This document shows positions 51,634 to 62,925 of a stretch of 64,000 nucleotides of DNA, piece by piece. The DNA is from Amaranthus tricolor (taxonomy: Eukaryota; Streptophyta; Magnoliopsida; Caryophyllales; Amaranthaceae), in NCBI RefSeq assembly GCF_026212465.1, contig NC_080048.1, positions 25,306,280 to 25,370,279 of the forward strand. Direction: 5' to 3'. The position numbers and the translations under genes are program-made. The notes under the pieces were generated by a model. The model was given only the letters and a program-made list of their open reading frames with translations, ran no database searches and was not told where the DNA came from. Position 1 is the stretch's first letter. Each line of letters begins with the position of its first letter.

Positions 51634-54351
51634 ATTTCGCGCGTAAAGTAGGTCAAACAAGGTTTGTTATGCACGAAACTTGGCACACAACACTATTTGG
51701 CATATATTATTGTGTTGAAATGGTTATACTTGATAATAATAGTCATATGCTAGAAATTAGAAGTTAAGTTGCGATTTTATGCGTTTTTAAGCGTTTTTGT
51801 CAATTTCGCGCGTAAAGTAGGTCAAACATGGTTTGTTATGCACGAAACTTGGCACACAACACTATTTGGCATATATTATTGTGTTGAAATGGTTAGACTT
51901 GATAATAATAGTCATATGCTAGAAATTAGAAGTTAAGTTGCGATTTTATGCGTTTTTAAGCGTTTTTGTCAATTTCGCGCGTAAAGTAGGTCAAACATGG
52001 TTTGTTATGCACGAAACTGGGCACACAACACTATTTGGCATATATTATTGTGTTGAAATGGTTAGACGTGATAATAATAGTCATATGCTAGAAATTAGAA
52101 GTTAAGTTGCGATTTTATGCGTTTTTAAGCGTTTTTGTCAATTTCGCGCGTAAAGTAGGTCAAACATGGTTTGTTATGCACGAAACTTGGCACACAACAC
52201 TATTTGGCATATATTATTGTGTTGAAATGGTTAGACTTGATAATAATAGTCATATGCTAGAAATTAGAAGTTAAGTTACGATTTTATGCGTTTTTAAGCG
52301 TTTTTGTCCATTTCGCGCGTAAAGTAGGTCAAACATGGTTTGTTATGCACGAAACTTGGCACACAACACTATTTGGCATATATTATTTTGTTGAAATATT
52401 TATACTTTATAATAATAGTCATATGCTAGAAATTAGAAGTTAAGTTGCGATTTTATGCGTTTTTAAGCGTTTTTGTCAATTTCGCGCGTAAAGTAGGTCA
52501 AACATGGTTTGTTATGCACGAAACTTGGCACACAACACTATTTGGCATATATTATTGTGTTGAAATGGTTAGACGTGATAATAATAGTCATATGCTAGAA
52601 ATTAGAAGTTAAGTTGCGATTTTATGCGTTTTTAAGCGTTTTTGTCAATTTCGCGCGTAAAGTAGGTCAAACATGGTTTGTTATGCACGAAACTTGGCAC
52701 ACAACACTATTTGGCATATATTATTGTGTTGAAATGGTTAGACTTGATAATAATAGTCATATGCTAGAAATTAGAAGTTAAGTTGCGATTTTATGGGTTT
52801 TTAAGCGTTTTTGTCAATTTCGCGCGTAAAGTAGGTCAAACATGGTTTGTTATGCACGAAACTTGGCACACAACACTATTTGGCATATATTATTGTGTTG
52901 AAATGGTTAGACTTGATAATAATAGTCATATGCTAGAAATTAGAAGTTAAGTTGCGATTTTATGCGTTTTTAAGCGTTTTTGTCAATTTCGCGCGTAAAG
53001 TAGGTCAAACATGGTTTGTTATGCACGAAACTGGGCACACAACACTATTTGGCATATATTATTGTGTTGAAATGGTTAGACGTGATAATAATAGTCATAT
53101 GCTAGAAATTAGAAGTTAAGTTGCGATTTTATGCGTTTTTAAGCGTTTTTGTCAATTTCGCGCGTAAAGTAGGTCAAACATGGTTTGTTATGCACGAAAC
53201 TTGGCACACAACACTATTTGGCATATATTATTGTGTTGAAATGGTTAGACTTGATAATAATAGTCATATGCTAGAAATTAGAAGTTAAGTTACGATTTTA
53301 TGCGTTTTTAAGCGTTTTTGTCCATTTCGCGCGTAAAGTAGGTCAAACATGGTTTGTTATGCACGAAACTTGGCACACAACACTATTTGGCATATATTAT
53401 TTTGTTGAAATATTTATACTTTATAATAATAGTCATATGCTAGAAATTAGAAGTTAAGTTGCGATTTTATGCGTTTTTAAGCGTTTTTGTCAATTTCGCG
53501 CGTAAAGTAGGTCAAACATGGTTTGTTATGCACGAAACTTGGCACACAACACTATTTGGCATATATTATTGTGTTGAAATGGTTAGACGTGATAATAATA
53601 GTCATATGCTAGAAATTAGAAGTTAAGTTGCGATTTTATGCGTTTTTAAGCGTTTTTGTCAATTTCGCGCGTAAAGTAGGTCAAACATGGTTTGTTATGC
53701 ACGAAACTTGGCACACAACACTATTTGGCATATATTATTGTGTTGAAATGGTTAGACTTGATAATAATAGTCATATGCTAGAAATTAGAAGTTAAGTTAC
53801 GATTTTATACGTTTTTAAGCGTTTTTGTCAATTTCGCGCGTAAAGTAGGTCAAACATGGTTTGTTATGCACGAAACTTGGCACACAACACTATTTGGCAT
53901 ATATTATTTTGTTGAAATGGTTATACTTTATAATAATAGTCATATGCTTGAAATTAGAAGTTAAGTTGCGATTTTATGCGTTTTTAAGCGTTTTTGTCAA
54001 TTTCGCGCGTAAAGTAGGTCAAACATGGTTTGTTTTGCACGAAACTTGGCACACAACACTATTTGGCATATATTATTTTGTTGAAATGGTTATACTTTAT
54101 AATAATAGTCATATGCTAGAAATTAGAAGTTAAGTTGCGATTTTATGGGTTTTTAAGCGTTTTTGTCAATTTCGCGCGTAAAGTAGGTCAAACATGGTTT
54201 GTTATGCACGAAAGTTGGCACACAACACTATTTGGCATATATTATTGTGTTGAAATGGTTAGAATTGATAATAATAGTCATATGCTAGAAATTAGAAGTT
54301 AAGTTGCGATTTTATGCGTTTATAAGCGTTTTTGTCAATTTCACGCGTAAA
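51634..54351 (+). repeat. monomer block, 16 copies, with a six-monomer duplication
   Basis: Exactly 16 x 169 bases. GAAACTGGGCAC (52,012 and 53,026) and TTGAAATATTTATAC (52,391 and 53,405) recur 1,014 apart, so six monomers are tandemly duplicated. The frame at 53,861-54,133 is read-through. The last copy has TTTATAAGCG and TTTCACGCG. Confidence 0.95.
52831..52999 (+). repeat. reference copy of the 169-bp monomer
   Basis: A clean copy, counted from GTAGGTC to the next GTAGGTC. It has 56 G or C in 169 bases (33%). Parts in order: a short dyad CAAAC-ATG-GTTTG; a CA-rich stretch; an AT-rich middle with TATATTATT; the ATAATAATAG and CATATG segment; then four T-runs spaced about 10 bases apart; then the CpG cluster TTCGCGCG. 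Sites that vary between copies: ATGCG or ATGGG; GTTGCGA or GTTACGA; GTCAATT or GTCCATT; TTATGCACG or TTTTGCACG; TGTGTTG or TTTGTTG; and AGACTT, AGACGT, AGAATT, TATACTT or TATACTTTAT before the ATAATAAT segment. It encodes nothing plausible. Confidence 0.97.
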
Positions 54352-54727
54352 GTACTCAAACTTGGTTTTGATGCGAAACCGGGGCTGATTAAGGCCTTGG
54401 TTATGCAAGGATTAATGTTGTGCGTAAGCTTTGATTAATGACACAGTCAAAAACTACAAATGATCATGAAAAGAACAGGAAACAACCACAAACACTTAAA
54501 CAAAATTCTAATCTAGCAAACTGTCGACCAGCCCTCCTTCGACTCAGGTTCTAGGAGTCCACCGGGATTGTTAGAATGGTTTTAGGACCTTGATAGCTAG
54601 ATCCAAGTACCAAGATTCCATTTCCACTTTAGCCTAGGTCCTGGATGCATAGGTTTGGTCTCCACGTGTCGTGCAAGGTGGTCTGGTCACTAGTTTGATG
54701 CTGTCAATTTCGCGTTTTTATTTTTCA
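54352..54727 (+). repeat. S29, subtype B (pairs with S30)
   Basis: Subtype B near consensus, followed by the standard linker. Confidence 0.95.
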
Positions 54728-54908
54728 ATTTCGCGCGTAAAGTAGGTCAAACATGGTTTGTTATGCACGAAACTTGGCACACAACACTATTTGGGATATT
54801 ATTGTGTTGAAATGGTTAGAATTGATAATAATAGTCATATGCTAGAAATTAGAAGTTAAGTTGCAATTTTATGCGTTTTTAAGCGTTTTTGTCAATTTCG
54901 CGCGTAAA

Positions 54909-55284
54909 GTACTCAAACTTGGTTTTGATGCGAAACCGGGGCCGATTAAGGCCTTGGTTATGCAAGGATTAATGTTGTGCGGAAGCTTTGATTAATGACA
55001 CAGTCAAAAACTACAAATGATCATGAAAAGAACACGAAACAACCACAATCACTTAAACAAAATTCTGATCTAGCAAACTGTCGACTAGCCCTCCTTCGGC
55101 TCAGCTTCTAGGAGTCCACGGGGATTGTTAGAATGGTTTTAGGACATTGATAGCTAGATCCAAGTAACAAGATTCCATTTCCACTTTAGCCTAGGTCCTG
55201 GATGCATAGGTTTGGTCTCCACGTGTCGTGCAAGGTGGTCTGGTCACTAGTTTGATGCTGTTAATTTCGCGTTTTTATTTTTCA
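54909..55284 (+). repeat. S30, subtype C
   Basis: Subtype C with private GCTGTTAATTTCG. Confidence 0.95.
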
Positions 55285-56650
55285 ATTTCGCGCGTAAAGT
55301 AGGTCAAACAAGGTTTGTTATGCACGAAACTTGGCACACAACACTATTTGGCATATATTATTGTGTTGAAATGGTTATACTTGATAATAATAGTCATATG
55401 CTAGAAATTAGAAGTTAAGTTGCGATTTTATGCGTTTTTAAGCGTTTTTGTCAATTTCGCGCGTAAAGTAGGTCAAACATGGTTTGTTATGCACGAAACT
55501 TGGCACACAACACTATTTGGCATATATTATTGTGTTGAAATGGTTAGACTTGATAATAATAGTCATATGCTAGAAATTAGAAGTTAAGTTGCGATTTTAT
55601 GTGTTTTTAAGCGTTTTTGTCAATTTCGCGCGTAAAGTAGGTCAAACATGGTTTGTTATGCACGAAACTGGGCACACAACACTATTTGGCATATATTATT
55701 GTGTTGAAATGGTTAGACGTGATAATAATAGTCATATGCTAGAAATTAGAAGTTAAGTTGCGATTTTATGCGTTTTTAAGCGTTTTTGACAATTTCGCGC
55801 GTAAAGTATGTCAAACATGGTTTGTTATGCACGAAACTTGGCACACAACACTATTTGGCATATATTATTGTGTTGAAATGGTTAGACTTGATAATAATAG
55901 TCATATGCTAGAAATTAGAAGTTAAGTTACGATTTTATGCGTTTTTAAGCGTTTTTGTCCATTTCGCGCGTAAAGTAGGTCAAACATGGTTTGTTATGCA
56001 CGAAACTCGGCACACAACACTATTTGGCATATATTATTTTGTTGAAATGGTTATACTTTATAATAATAGTCATATGCTAGAAATTAGAAGTTAAGTTGCG
56101 ATTTTATGCGTTTTTAAGCGTTTTTGTCAATTTCGCGCGTAAAGTAGGTCAAACATGGTTTGTTATGCACGAAACTTGGCACACAACACTATTTGGCATA
56201 TATTATTGTGTTGAAATGGTTAGACTTGATAATAATAGTCATATGCTAGAAATTAGAAGTTAAGTTACGATTTTATGCGTTTTTAAGCGTTTTTGTCAAT
56301 TTCGCGCGTAAAGTAGGTCAAACATGGTTTGTTATGCACGAAACTTGGCACACAACACTATTTGGCATATATTATTTTGTTGAAATGGTTATACTTTATA
56401 ATAATAGTCATATGCTAGAAATTAGAAGTTAAGTTGCGATTTTATGGGTTTTTATGCGTTTTTGTCAATTTCGCGCGTAAAGTAGGTCAAACATGGTTTG
56501 TTATGCACGAAACTTGGCACACAACACTATTTGGCATATATTATTGTGTTGAAATGGTTAGAATTGATAATAATAGTCATATGCTAGAAATTAGAAGTTA
56601 AGTTGCGATTTTATGCGTTTTTAAGCGTTTTTGTCAATTTCGCGCGTAAA
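55285..56650 (+). repeat. monomer block, 8 copies
   Basis: Exactly eight monomers. Private changes include TTTATGTGTTTTT, TTTTTGACAATTTCG and GTATGTCAAAC near 55,600-55,810. No other element is seen. Confidence 0.95.
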
Positions 56651-57026
56651 GTACTCAAACTTGGTTTTGTTGCGAAACCGGGGCTGATTAAGGCCTTGGT
56701 TATGCAAGGATTAATGTTGTGCGTAAGCTTTGATTAATGACACAGTCAAAAACTACAAATGATCATGAAAAGAACAGGAAACAACCACAAACACTTAAAC
56801 AAAATTCTGATCTAGCAAACTGTCGACCAGCCCTCCTTCGACTCAGGTTCTAGGAGTCCACGGGGATTGTTAGAATGGTTTTAGGACATTGATAGCTAGA
56901 TCCAAGTAACAAGATTCCATTTCCACTTTAGCCTAGGTCCTGGATGCATAGGTTTGGTCTCCACGTGTCGTGCAAGGTGGTCTGGTCACTAGTTTGATGC
57001 TGTAAATTTCGCGTTTTTATTTTTCA
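56651..57026 (+). repeat. S31, mosaic B then A/C
   Basis: Its left part is B (GTGCGTAAGC, AACAGGAAAC, CGACCAGCC, CGACTCAGG) except for CTGATCT. From CCACGGGG on it is A/C-like (GGACATTG, AGTAACAAG). Its end GCTGTAAATTTCG matches S25. Private: TTTTGTTGCGAAAC. Confidence 0.93.
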
Positions 57027-57547
57027 ATTTCGCGCGTAAAGTAGGTCAAACAAGGTTTGTTATGCACGAAACTTGGCACACAACACTATTTGGCATATAT
57101 TATTGTGTTGAAATTGTTATACTTGATAATAATAGTCATATGCTAGAAATTAGAAGTTAAGTTGCGATTTTATGCGTTTTTAAGCGTTTTTATCAATTTC
57201 GCGCGTAAAGTAGGTCAAACATGGTTTGTTATGCACGAAACTTGGCACACAACACTATTTGGCATATATTATTTTGTTGAAATGGTTATACTTGATAATA
57301 ATAGTCATATGCTAGAAATTAGAAGTTAAGTTACGATTTTATGCGTTTTTAAGCGTTTTTGTCAATTTCGCGCGTAAAGTAGGTCAAACATGGTTTGTTA
57401 TGCACGAAACATGGCACACAACACTATTTGGCATATATTATTGTGTTGAAATGGTTATAATTGATAATAATAGTCATATGCTAGAAATTAGAAGTTATGT
57501 TGCGATTTTATGCGTTTTTAAGCGTTTTTGTCAATTTCGCGCGTAAA
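57027..57547 (+). repeat. monomer block, 3 copies
   Basis: Exactly three monomers of the same types and order as 48,451-48,957, so this S-plus-three segment exists twice, 8,590 bases apart. Confidence 0.95.
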
Positions 57548-57923
57548 GTACTCAAACTTGGTTTTGATGCGAAACCGGGGCTGATTAAGGCCTTGGTTAT
57601 GCAAGGATTAATGTTGTGCGTAAGCTTTGATTAATGACACAGTCAAAAACTACAAATGATCATGAAAAGAACAGGAAACAACCACAAACACTTAAACAAA
57701 ATTCTAATCTAGCAAACTGTCGACCAGCCCTCCTTCGACTCAGGTTCTAGGAGTCCACCGGGATTGTTAGAATGGTTTTAGGACCTTGATAGCTAGATCC
57801 AAGTACCAAGATTCCATTTCCACTTTAGCCTAGGTCCTGGATGCATAGGTTTGGTCTCCACGTGTCGTGCAAGGTGGTCTGGTCACTAGTTTGATGCTGT
57901 CAATTTCGCGTTTTTATTTTTCA
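57548..57923 (+). repeat. S32, subtype B (pairs with S33)
   Basis: Subtype B near consensus (CTAATCTAGC present), followed by the standard linker. Confidence 0.95.
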
Positions 57924-58104
57924 ATTTCGCGCGTAAAGTAGGTCAAACATGGTTTGTTATGCACGAAACTTGGCACACAACACTATTTGGGATATTATTG
58001 TGTTGAAATGGTTAGAATTGATAATAATAGTCATATGCTAGAAATTAGAAGTTAAGTTGCAATTTTATGCGTTTTTAAGCGTTTTTGTCAATTTCGCGCG
58101 TAAA

Positions 58105-58480
58105 GTACTCAAACTTGGTTTTGATGCGAAACCGGGGCCGATTAAGGCCTTGGTTATGCAAGGATTAATGTTGTGCGGAAGCTTTGATTAATGACACAGT
58201 CAAAAACTACAAATGATCATGAAAAGAACACGAAACAACCACAATCACTTAAACAAAATTCTGATCTAGCAAACTGTCGACTAGCCCTCCTTCGGCTCAG
58301 CTTCTAGGAGTCCACGGGGATTGTTAGAATGGTTTTAGGACCTTGATAGCTAGATCCAAGTACCAAGATTTCATTTCCACTTTAGCCTAGGTCCTGGATG
58401 CATAGGTTTGGTCTCCACGTGTCGTGCAAGGTGGTCTGGTCACTAGTTTGATGCTGTATATTTCGCGTTTTTATTTTTCA
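58105..58480 (+). repeat. S33, mosaic C then B
   Basis: C in its left part (GGGGCCGATT, GTGCGGAAGC, ACAATCACTT, CGGCTCAGC, CCACGGGG), B on the right (GGACCTTG, AGTACCAAG), with private CAAGATTTCATT and GCTGTATATTTCG. The switch lies between about 58,317 and 58,342. Confidence 0.94.
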
Positions 58481-59339
58481 ATTTCGCACGTAAAGTAGGT
58501 CAAACATGGTTTGTTATGCACGAAACTTGGCACACAACACTATTTGGCATATATTATTGTGTTGAAATTGTTAGACTTGATAATAATAGTCATATGCTAG
58601 AAATTAGAAGTTAAGTTGCGATTTTATGCGTTTTTAAGCGTTTTTGTCAATTTCGCGCGTAAAGTAGGTCAAACAAGGTTTGTTATGCACGAAACTTGGC
58701 ACACAACACTATTTGGCATATATTATTTTGTTGAAATGGTTATACTTGATAATAATAGTCATATTCTAGAAATTAGAAGTTAAGTTGCGATTTTATGGGT
58801 TTTTAAGCGTTTTTGTCAATTTCGCGCGTAAAGTAGGTCAAACATGGTTTGTTATGCACGAAACTTGGCACACAACACTATTTGGCATAGATTATTGTGT
58901 TGAAATTGTTAGACTTGATAATAATAGTCATATGCTAGAAATTAGAAGTTAAGTTGCGATTTTATGCGTTTTTAAGCGTTTTAGTGAATTTCGCGCGTAA
59001 AGTAGGTCAAACATGGTTTGTTATGCACGAAACATGGCACACAACACTATTTGGCATATATTATTTTGTTGAAATGGTTATACTTTATAATAATAGTCAT
59101 ATGCTAGAAATTAAAAGTTAAGTTGCGATTTTTTGGGTTTTTAAGCGTTTTTGTCAATTTCGCGCGTAAAGTAGGTCAAACATGGTTTGTTATGCACGAA
59201 ACTTGGCACACAACACTATTTGGCATATATTATTGTGTTGAAATGGTTAGAATTGATAATAATAGTCATATGCTAGAAATTAGAAGTTAAGTTGCGATTT
59301 TATGCGTTTTTAAGCGTTTTTGTCAATTTTTCGCGTAAA
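58481..59339 (+). repeat. monomer block, 5 copies, HOR copy 1
   Basis: Five monomers with the private changes of the 1.79-kb unit. This copy alone reads GTTTTAGTGAATTTCG near 58,978, where the others have GTTTTAGTCAATTTCG. Confidence 0.95.
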
Positions 59340-59715
59340 TTACTCAAACTTGGTTTTGATGCGAAACCGGGGCTGATTAAGGCCTTGGTTATGCAAGGAT
59401 TAATGTTGTGCGTAAGCTTTGATTAATGACACAGTCAAAAACTACAAATGATCATGAAAAGAACAGGAAACAACCACAAACACTTAAACAAAATTCTGAT
59501 CTAGCAAACTGTCGACCAGCCCTCCTTCGACTCAGGTTCTAGGAGTCCACCGGGATTGTTAGAATGGTTTTAGGACCTTGATAGCTAGATCCAAGTACCA
59601 AGATTCCATTTCCACTTTAGCCTAGGTCCTGGATGCATAGGTTTGGTCTCCACGTGTCGTGCAAGGTGGCCTGGTCACTAGTTTGATGCTGTCAATTTCG
59701 CGTTTTTATTTTTCA
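59340..59715 (+). repeat. S34, modified B
   Basis: B marks except CTGATCTAGC, with GTGGCCTGGTC. It starts AATTACTC after TTTTTCGCG, so the CpG cluster at its left border is eroded. The standard linker follows. Confidence 0.94.
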
Positions 59716-59896
59716 ATTTCGCGCGTAAAGTAGGTCAAACATGGTTTGTTATGCACGAAACTTGGCACACAACACTATTTGGGATATTATTGTGTTGAAA
59801 TGGTTAGAATTGATAATAATAGTCATATGCTAGAAATTAGAAGTTAAGTTGCAATTTTATGCGTTTTTAAGCGTTTTTGTCAATTTCGCGCGTAAA

Positions 59897-60272
59897 GTAC
59901 TCAAACTTGGTTTTGATGCGAAACCGGGGCCGATTAAGGCCTTGGTTATGCAAGGATTAATGTTGTGCGGAAGCTTTGATTAATGACACAGTCAAAAACT
60001 ACAAATGATCATGAAAAGAACACGAAACAACCACAATCACTTAAACAAAATTCTGATCTAGCAAACTGTCGACTAGCCCTCCTTCGGCTCAGCTTCTAGG
60101 AGTCCACGGGGATTGTTAGAATGGTTTTAGGACCTTGATAGCTAGATCCAAGTACCAAGATTTCATTTCCACTTTAGCCTAGGTCCTGGATGCATAGGTT
60201 TGGTCTCCACGTGTCGTGCAAGGTGGTCTGGTCACTAGTTTGATGCTGTATATTTCGCGTTTTTATTTTTCA
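59897..60272 (+). repeat. S35, mosaic C then B
   Basis: Same mosaic as S33, second copy in the 1.79-kb higher-order repeat. Confidence 0.94.
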
Positions 60273-61132
60273 ATTTCGCACGTAAAGTAGGTCAAACATG
60301 GTTTGTTATGCACGAAACTTGGCACACAACACTATTTGGCATATATTATTGTGTTGAAATTGTTAGACTTGATAATAATAGTCATATGCTAGAAATTAGA
60401 AGTTAAGTTGCGATTTTATGCGTTTTTAAGCGTTTTTGTCAATTTCGCGCGTAAAGTAGGTCAAACAAGGTTTGTTATGCACGAAACTTGGCACACAACA
60501 CTATTTGGCATATATTATTTTGTTGAAATGGTTATACTTGATAATAATAGTCATATTCTAGAAATTAGAAGTTAAGTTGCGATTTTATGGGTTTTTAAGC
60601 GTTTTTGTCAATTTCGCGCGTAAAGTAGGTCAAACATGGTTTTATTATGCACGAAACTTGGCACACAACACTATTTGGCATAGATTATTGTGTTGAAATT
60701 GTTAGACTTGATAATAATAGTCATATGCTAGAAATTAGAAGTTAAGTTGCGATTTTATGCGTTTTTAAGCGTTTTAGTCAATTTCGCGCGTAAAGTAGGT
60801 CAAACATGGTTTGTTATGCACGAAACATGGCACACAACACTATTTGGCATATATTATTTTGTTGAAATGGTTATACTTTATAATAATAGTCATATGCTAG
60901 AAATTAAAAGTTAAGTTGCGATTTTTTGGGTTTTTAAGCGTTTTTGTCAATTTCGCGCGTAAAGTAGGTCAAACATGGTTTGTTATGCACGAAACTTGGC
61001 ACACAACACTATTTGGCATATATTATTGTGTTGAAATGGTTAGAATTGATAATAATAGTCATATGCTAGAAATTAGAAGTTAAGTTGCGATTTTATGCGT
61101 TTTTAAGCGTTTTTGTCAATTTTTCGCGTAAA
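60273..61132 (+). repeat. monomer block, 5 copies, HOR copy 2
   Basis: Same five monomers as copy 1, with GGTTTTATTATG near 60,640 adding one base. Confidence 0.95.
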
Positions 61133-61508
61133 TTACTCAAACTTGGTTTTGATGCGAAACCGGGGCTGATTAAGGCCTTGGTTATGCAAGGATTAATGTT
61201 GTGCGTAAGCTTTGATTAATGACACAGTCAAAAACTACAAATGATCATGAAAAGAACAGGAAACAACCACAAACACTTAAACAAAATTCTGATCTAGCAA
61301 ACTGTCGACCAGCCCTCCTTCGACTCAGGTTCTAGGAGTCCACCGGGATTGTTAGAATGGTTTTAGGACCTTGATAGCTAGATCCAAGTACCAAGATTCC
61401 ATTTCCACTTTAGCCTAGGTCCTGGATGCATAGGTTTGGTCTCCACGTGTCGTGCAAGGTGGCCTGGTCACTAGTTTGATGCTGTCAATTTCGCGTTTTT
61501 ATTTTTCA
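61133..61508 (+). repeat. S36, modified B
   Basis: Same as S34, including GTGGCCTGGTC. Confidence 0.94.
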
Positions 61509-61689
61509 ATTTCGCGCGTAAAGTAGGTCAAACATGGTTTGTTATGCACGAAACTTGGCACACAACACTATTTGGGATATTATTGTGTTGAAATGGTTAG
61601 AATTGATAATAATAGTCATATGCTAGAAATTAGAAGTTAAGTTGCAATTTTATGCGTTTTTAAGCGTTTTTGTCAATTTCGCGCGTAAA

Positions 61690-62065
61690 GTACTCAAACT
61701 TGGTTTTGATGCGAAACCGGGGCCGATTAAGGCCTTGGTTATGCAAGGATTAATGTTGTGCGGAAGCTTTGATTAATGACACAGTCAAAAACTACAAATG
61801 ATCATGAAAAGAACACGAAACAACCACAATCACTTAAACAAAATTCTGATCTAGCAAACTGTCGACTAGCCCTCCTTCGGCTCAGCTTCTAGGAGTCCAC
61901 GGGGATTGTTAGAATGGTTTTAGGACCTTGATAGCTAGATCCAAGTACCAAGATTTCATTTCCACTTTAGCCTAGGTCCTGGATGCATAGGTTTGGTCTC
62001 CACGTGTCGTGCAAGGTGGTCTGGTCACTAGTTTGATGCTGTATATTTCGCGTTTTTATTTTTCA
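61690..62065 (+). repeat. S37, mosaic C then B
   Basis: Same mosaic as S33 and S35, third copy. Confidence 0.94.
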
Positions 62066-62925
62066 ATTTCGCACGTAAAGTAGGTCAAACATGGTTTGTT
62101 ATGCACGAAACTTGGCACACAACACTATTTGGCATATATTATTGTGTTGAAATTGTTAGACTTGATAATAATAGTCATATGCTAGAAATTAGAAGTTAAG
62201 TTGCGATTTTATGCGTTTTTAAGCGTTTTTGTCAATTTCGCGCGTAAAGTAGGTCAAACAAGGTTTGTTATGCACGAAACTTGGCACACAACACTATTTG
62301 GCATATATTATTTTGTTGAAATGGTTATACTTGATAATAATAGTCATATTCTAGAAATTAGAAGTTAAGTTGCGATTTTATGGGTTTTTAAGCGTTTTTG
62401 TCAATTTCGCGCGTAAAGTAGGTCAAACATGGTTTTATTATGCACGAAACTTGGCACACAACACTATTTGGCATAGATTATTGTGTTGAAATTGTTAGAC
62501 TTGATAATAATAGTCATATGCTAGAAATTAGAAGTTAAGTTGCGATTTTATGCGTTTTTAAGCGTTTTAGTCAATTTCGCGCGTAAAGTAGGTCAAACAT
62601 GGTTTGTTATGCACGAAACATGGCACACAACACTATTTGGCATATATTATTTTGTTGAAATCGTTATACTTGATAATAATAGTCATATGCTAGAAATTAA
62701 AAGTTAAGTTGCGATTTTTTGGGTTTTTAAGCGTTTTTGTCAATTTCGCGCGTAAAGTAGGTCAAACATGGTTTGTTATGCACGAAACTTGGCACACAAC
62801 ACTATTTGGCATATATTATTGTGTTGAAATGGTTAGAATTGATAATAATAGTCATATGCTAGAAATTAGAAGTTAAGTTGCGATTTTATGCGTTTTTAAG
62901 CGTTTTTGTCAATTTTTCGCGTAAA
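62066..62925 (+). repeat. monomer block, 5 copies, HOR copy 3
   Basis: As copy 2, but the fourth monomer has GAAATCGTTATACTTGAT instead of GAAATGGTTATACTTTAT. Confidence 0.95.

Larger units (their letters stand above)
58105..62925 (+). repeat. higher-order repeat, 1,792-1,793 bp, about 2.7 copies
   Basis: Unit order: mosaic C/B S, five monomers, S of modified B type, linker. Starts at 58,105, 59,897 and 61,690 give periods of 1,792 and 1,793. Shared private changes include GCTGTATATTTCG, TTTCGCACG, CATATTCTAG, GGCATAGATT, GCGTTTTAGT, AATTAAAAGTT, TTTTTTGGG and TTTTTCGCGTAAATTACTC. Copies 2 and 3 have GGTTTTATTATG where copy 1 has GGTTTGTTATG, which accounts for the extra base. Copy 3 alone has GAAATCGTTATACTTGAT. 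The third copy stops after S38 and its linker: no C/B unit follows. Confidence 0.95.

Noticed and set aside
57690..57800. tRNA-like or Pol III box in S (GGTTCTAGGAGTCC resembles a B box)
   Set aside because: It does not match GGTTCGANTCC without inserted bases, subtypes A and C lack the GGTTC, and no A box or cloverleaf is visible on either strand.
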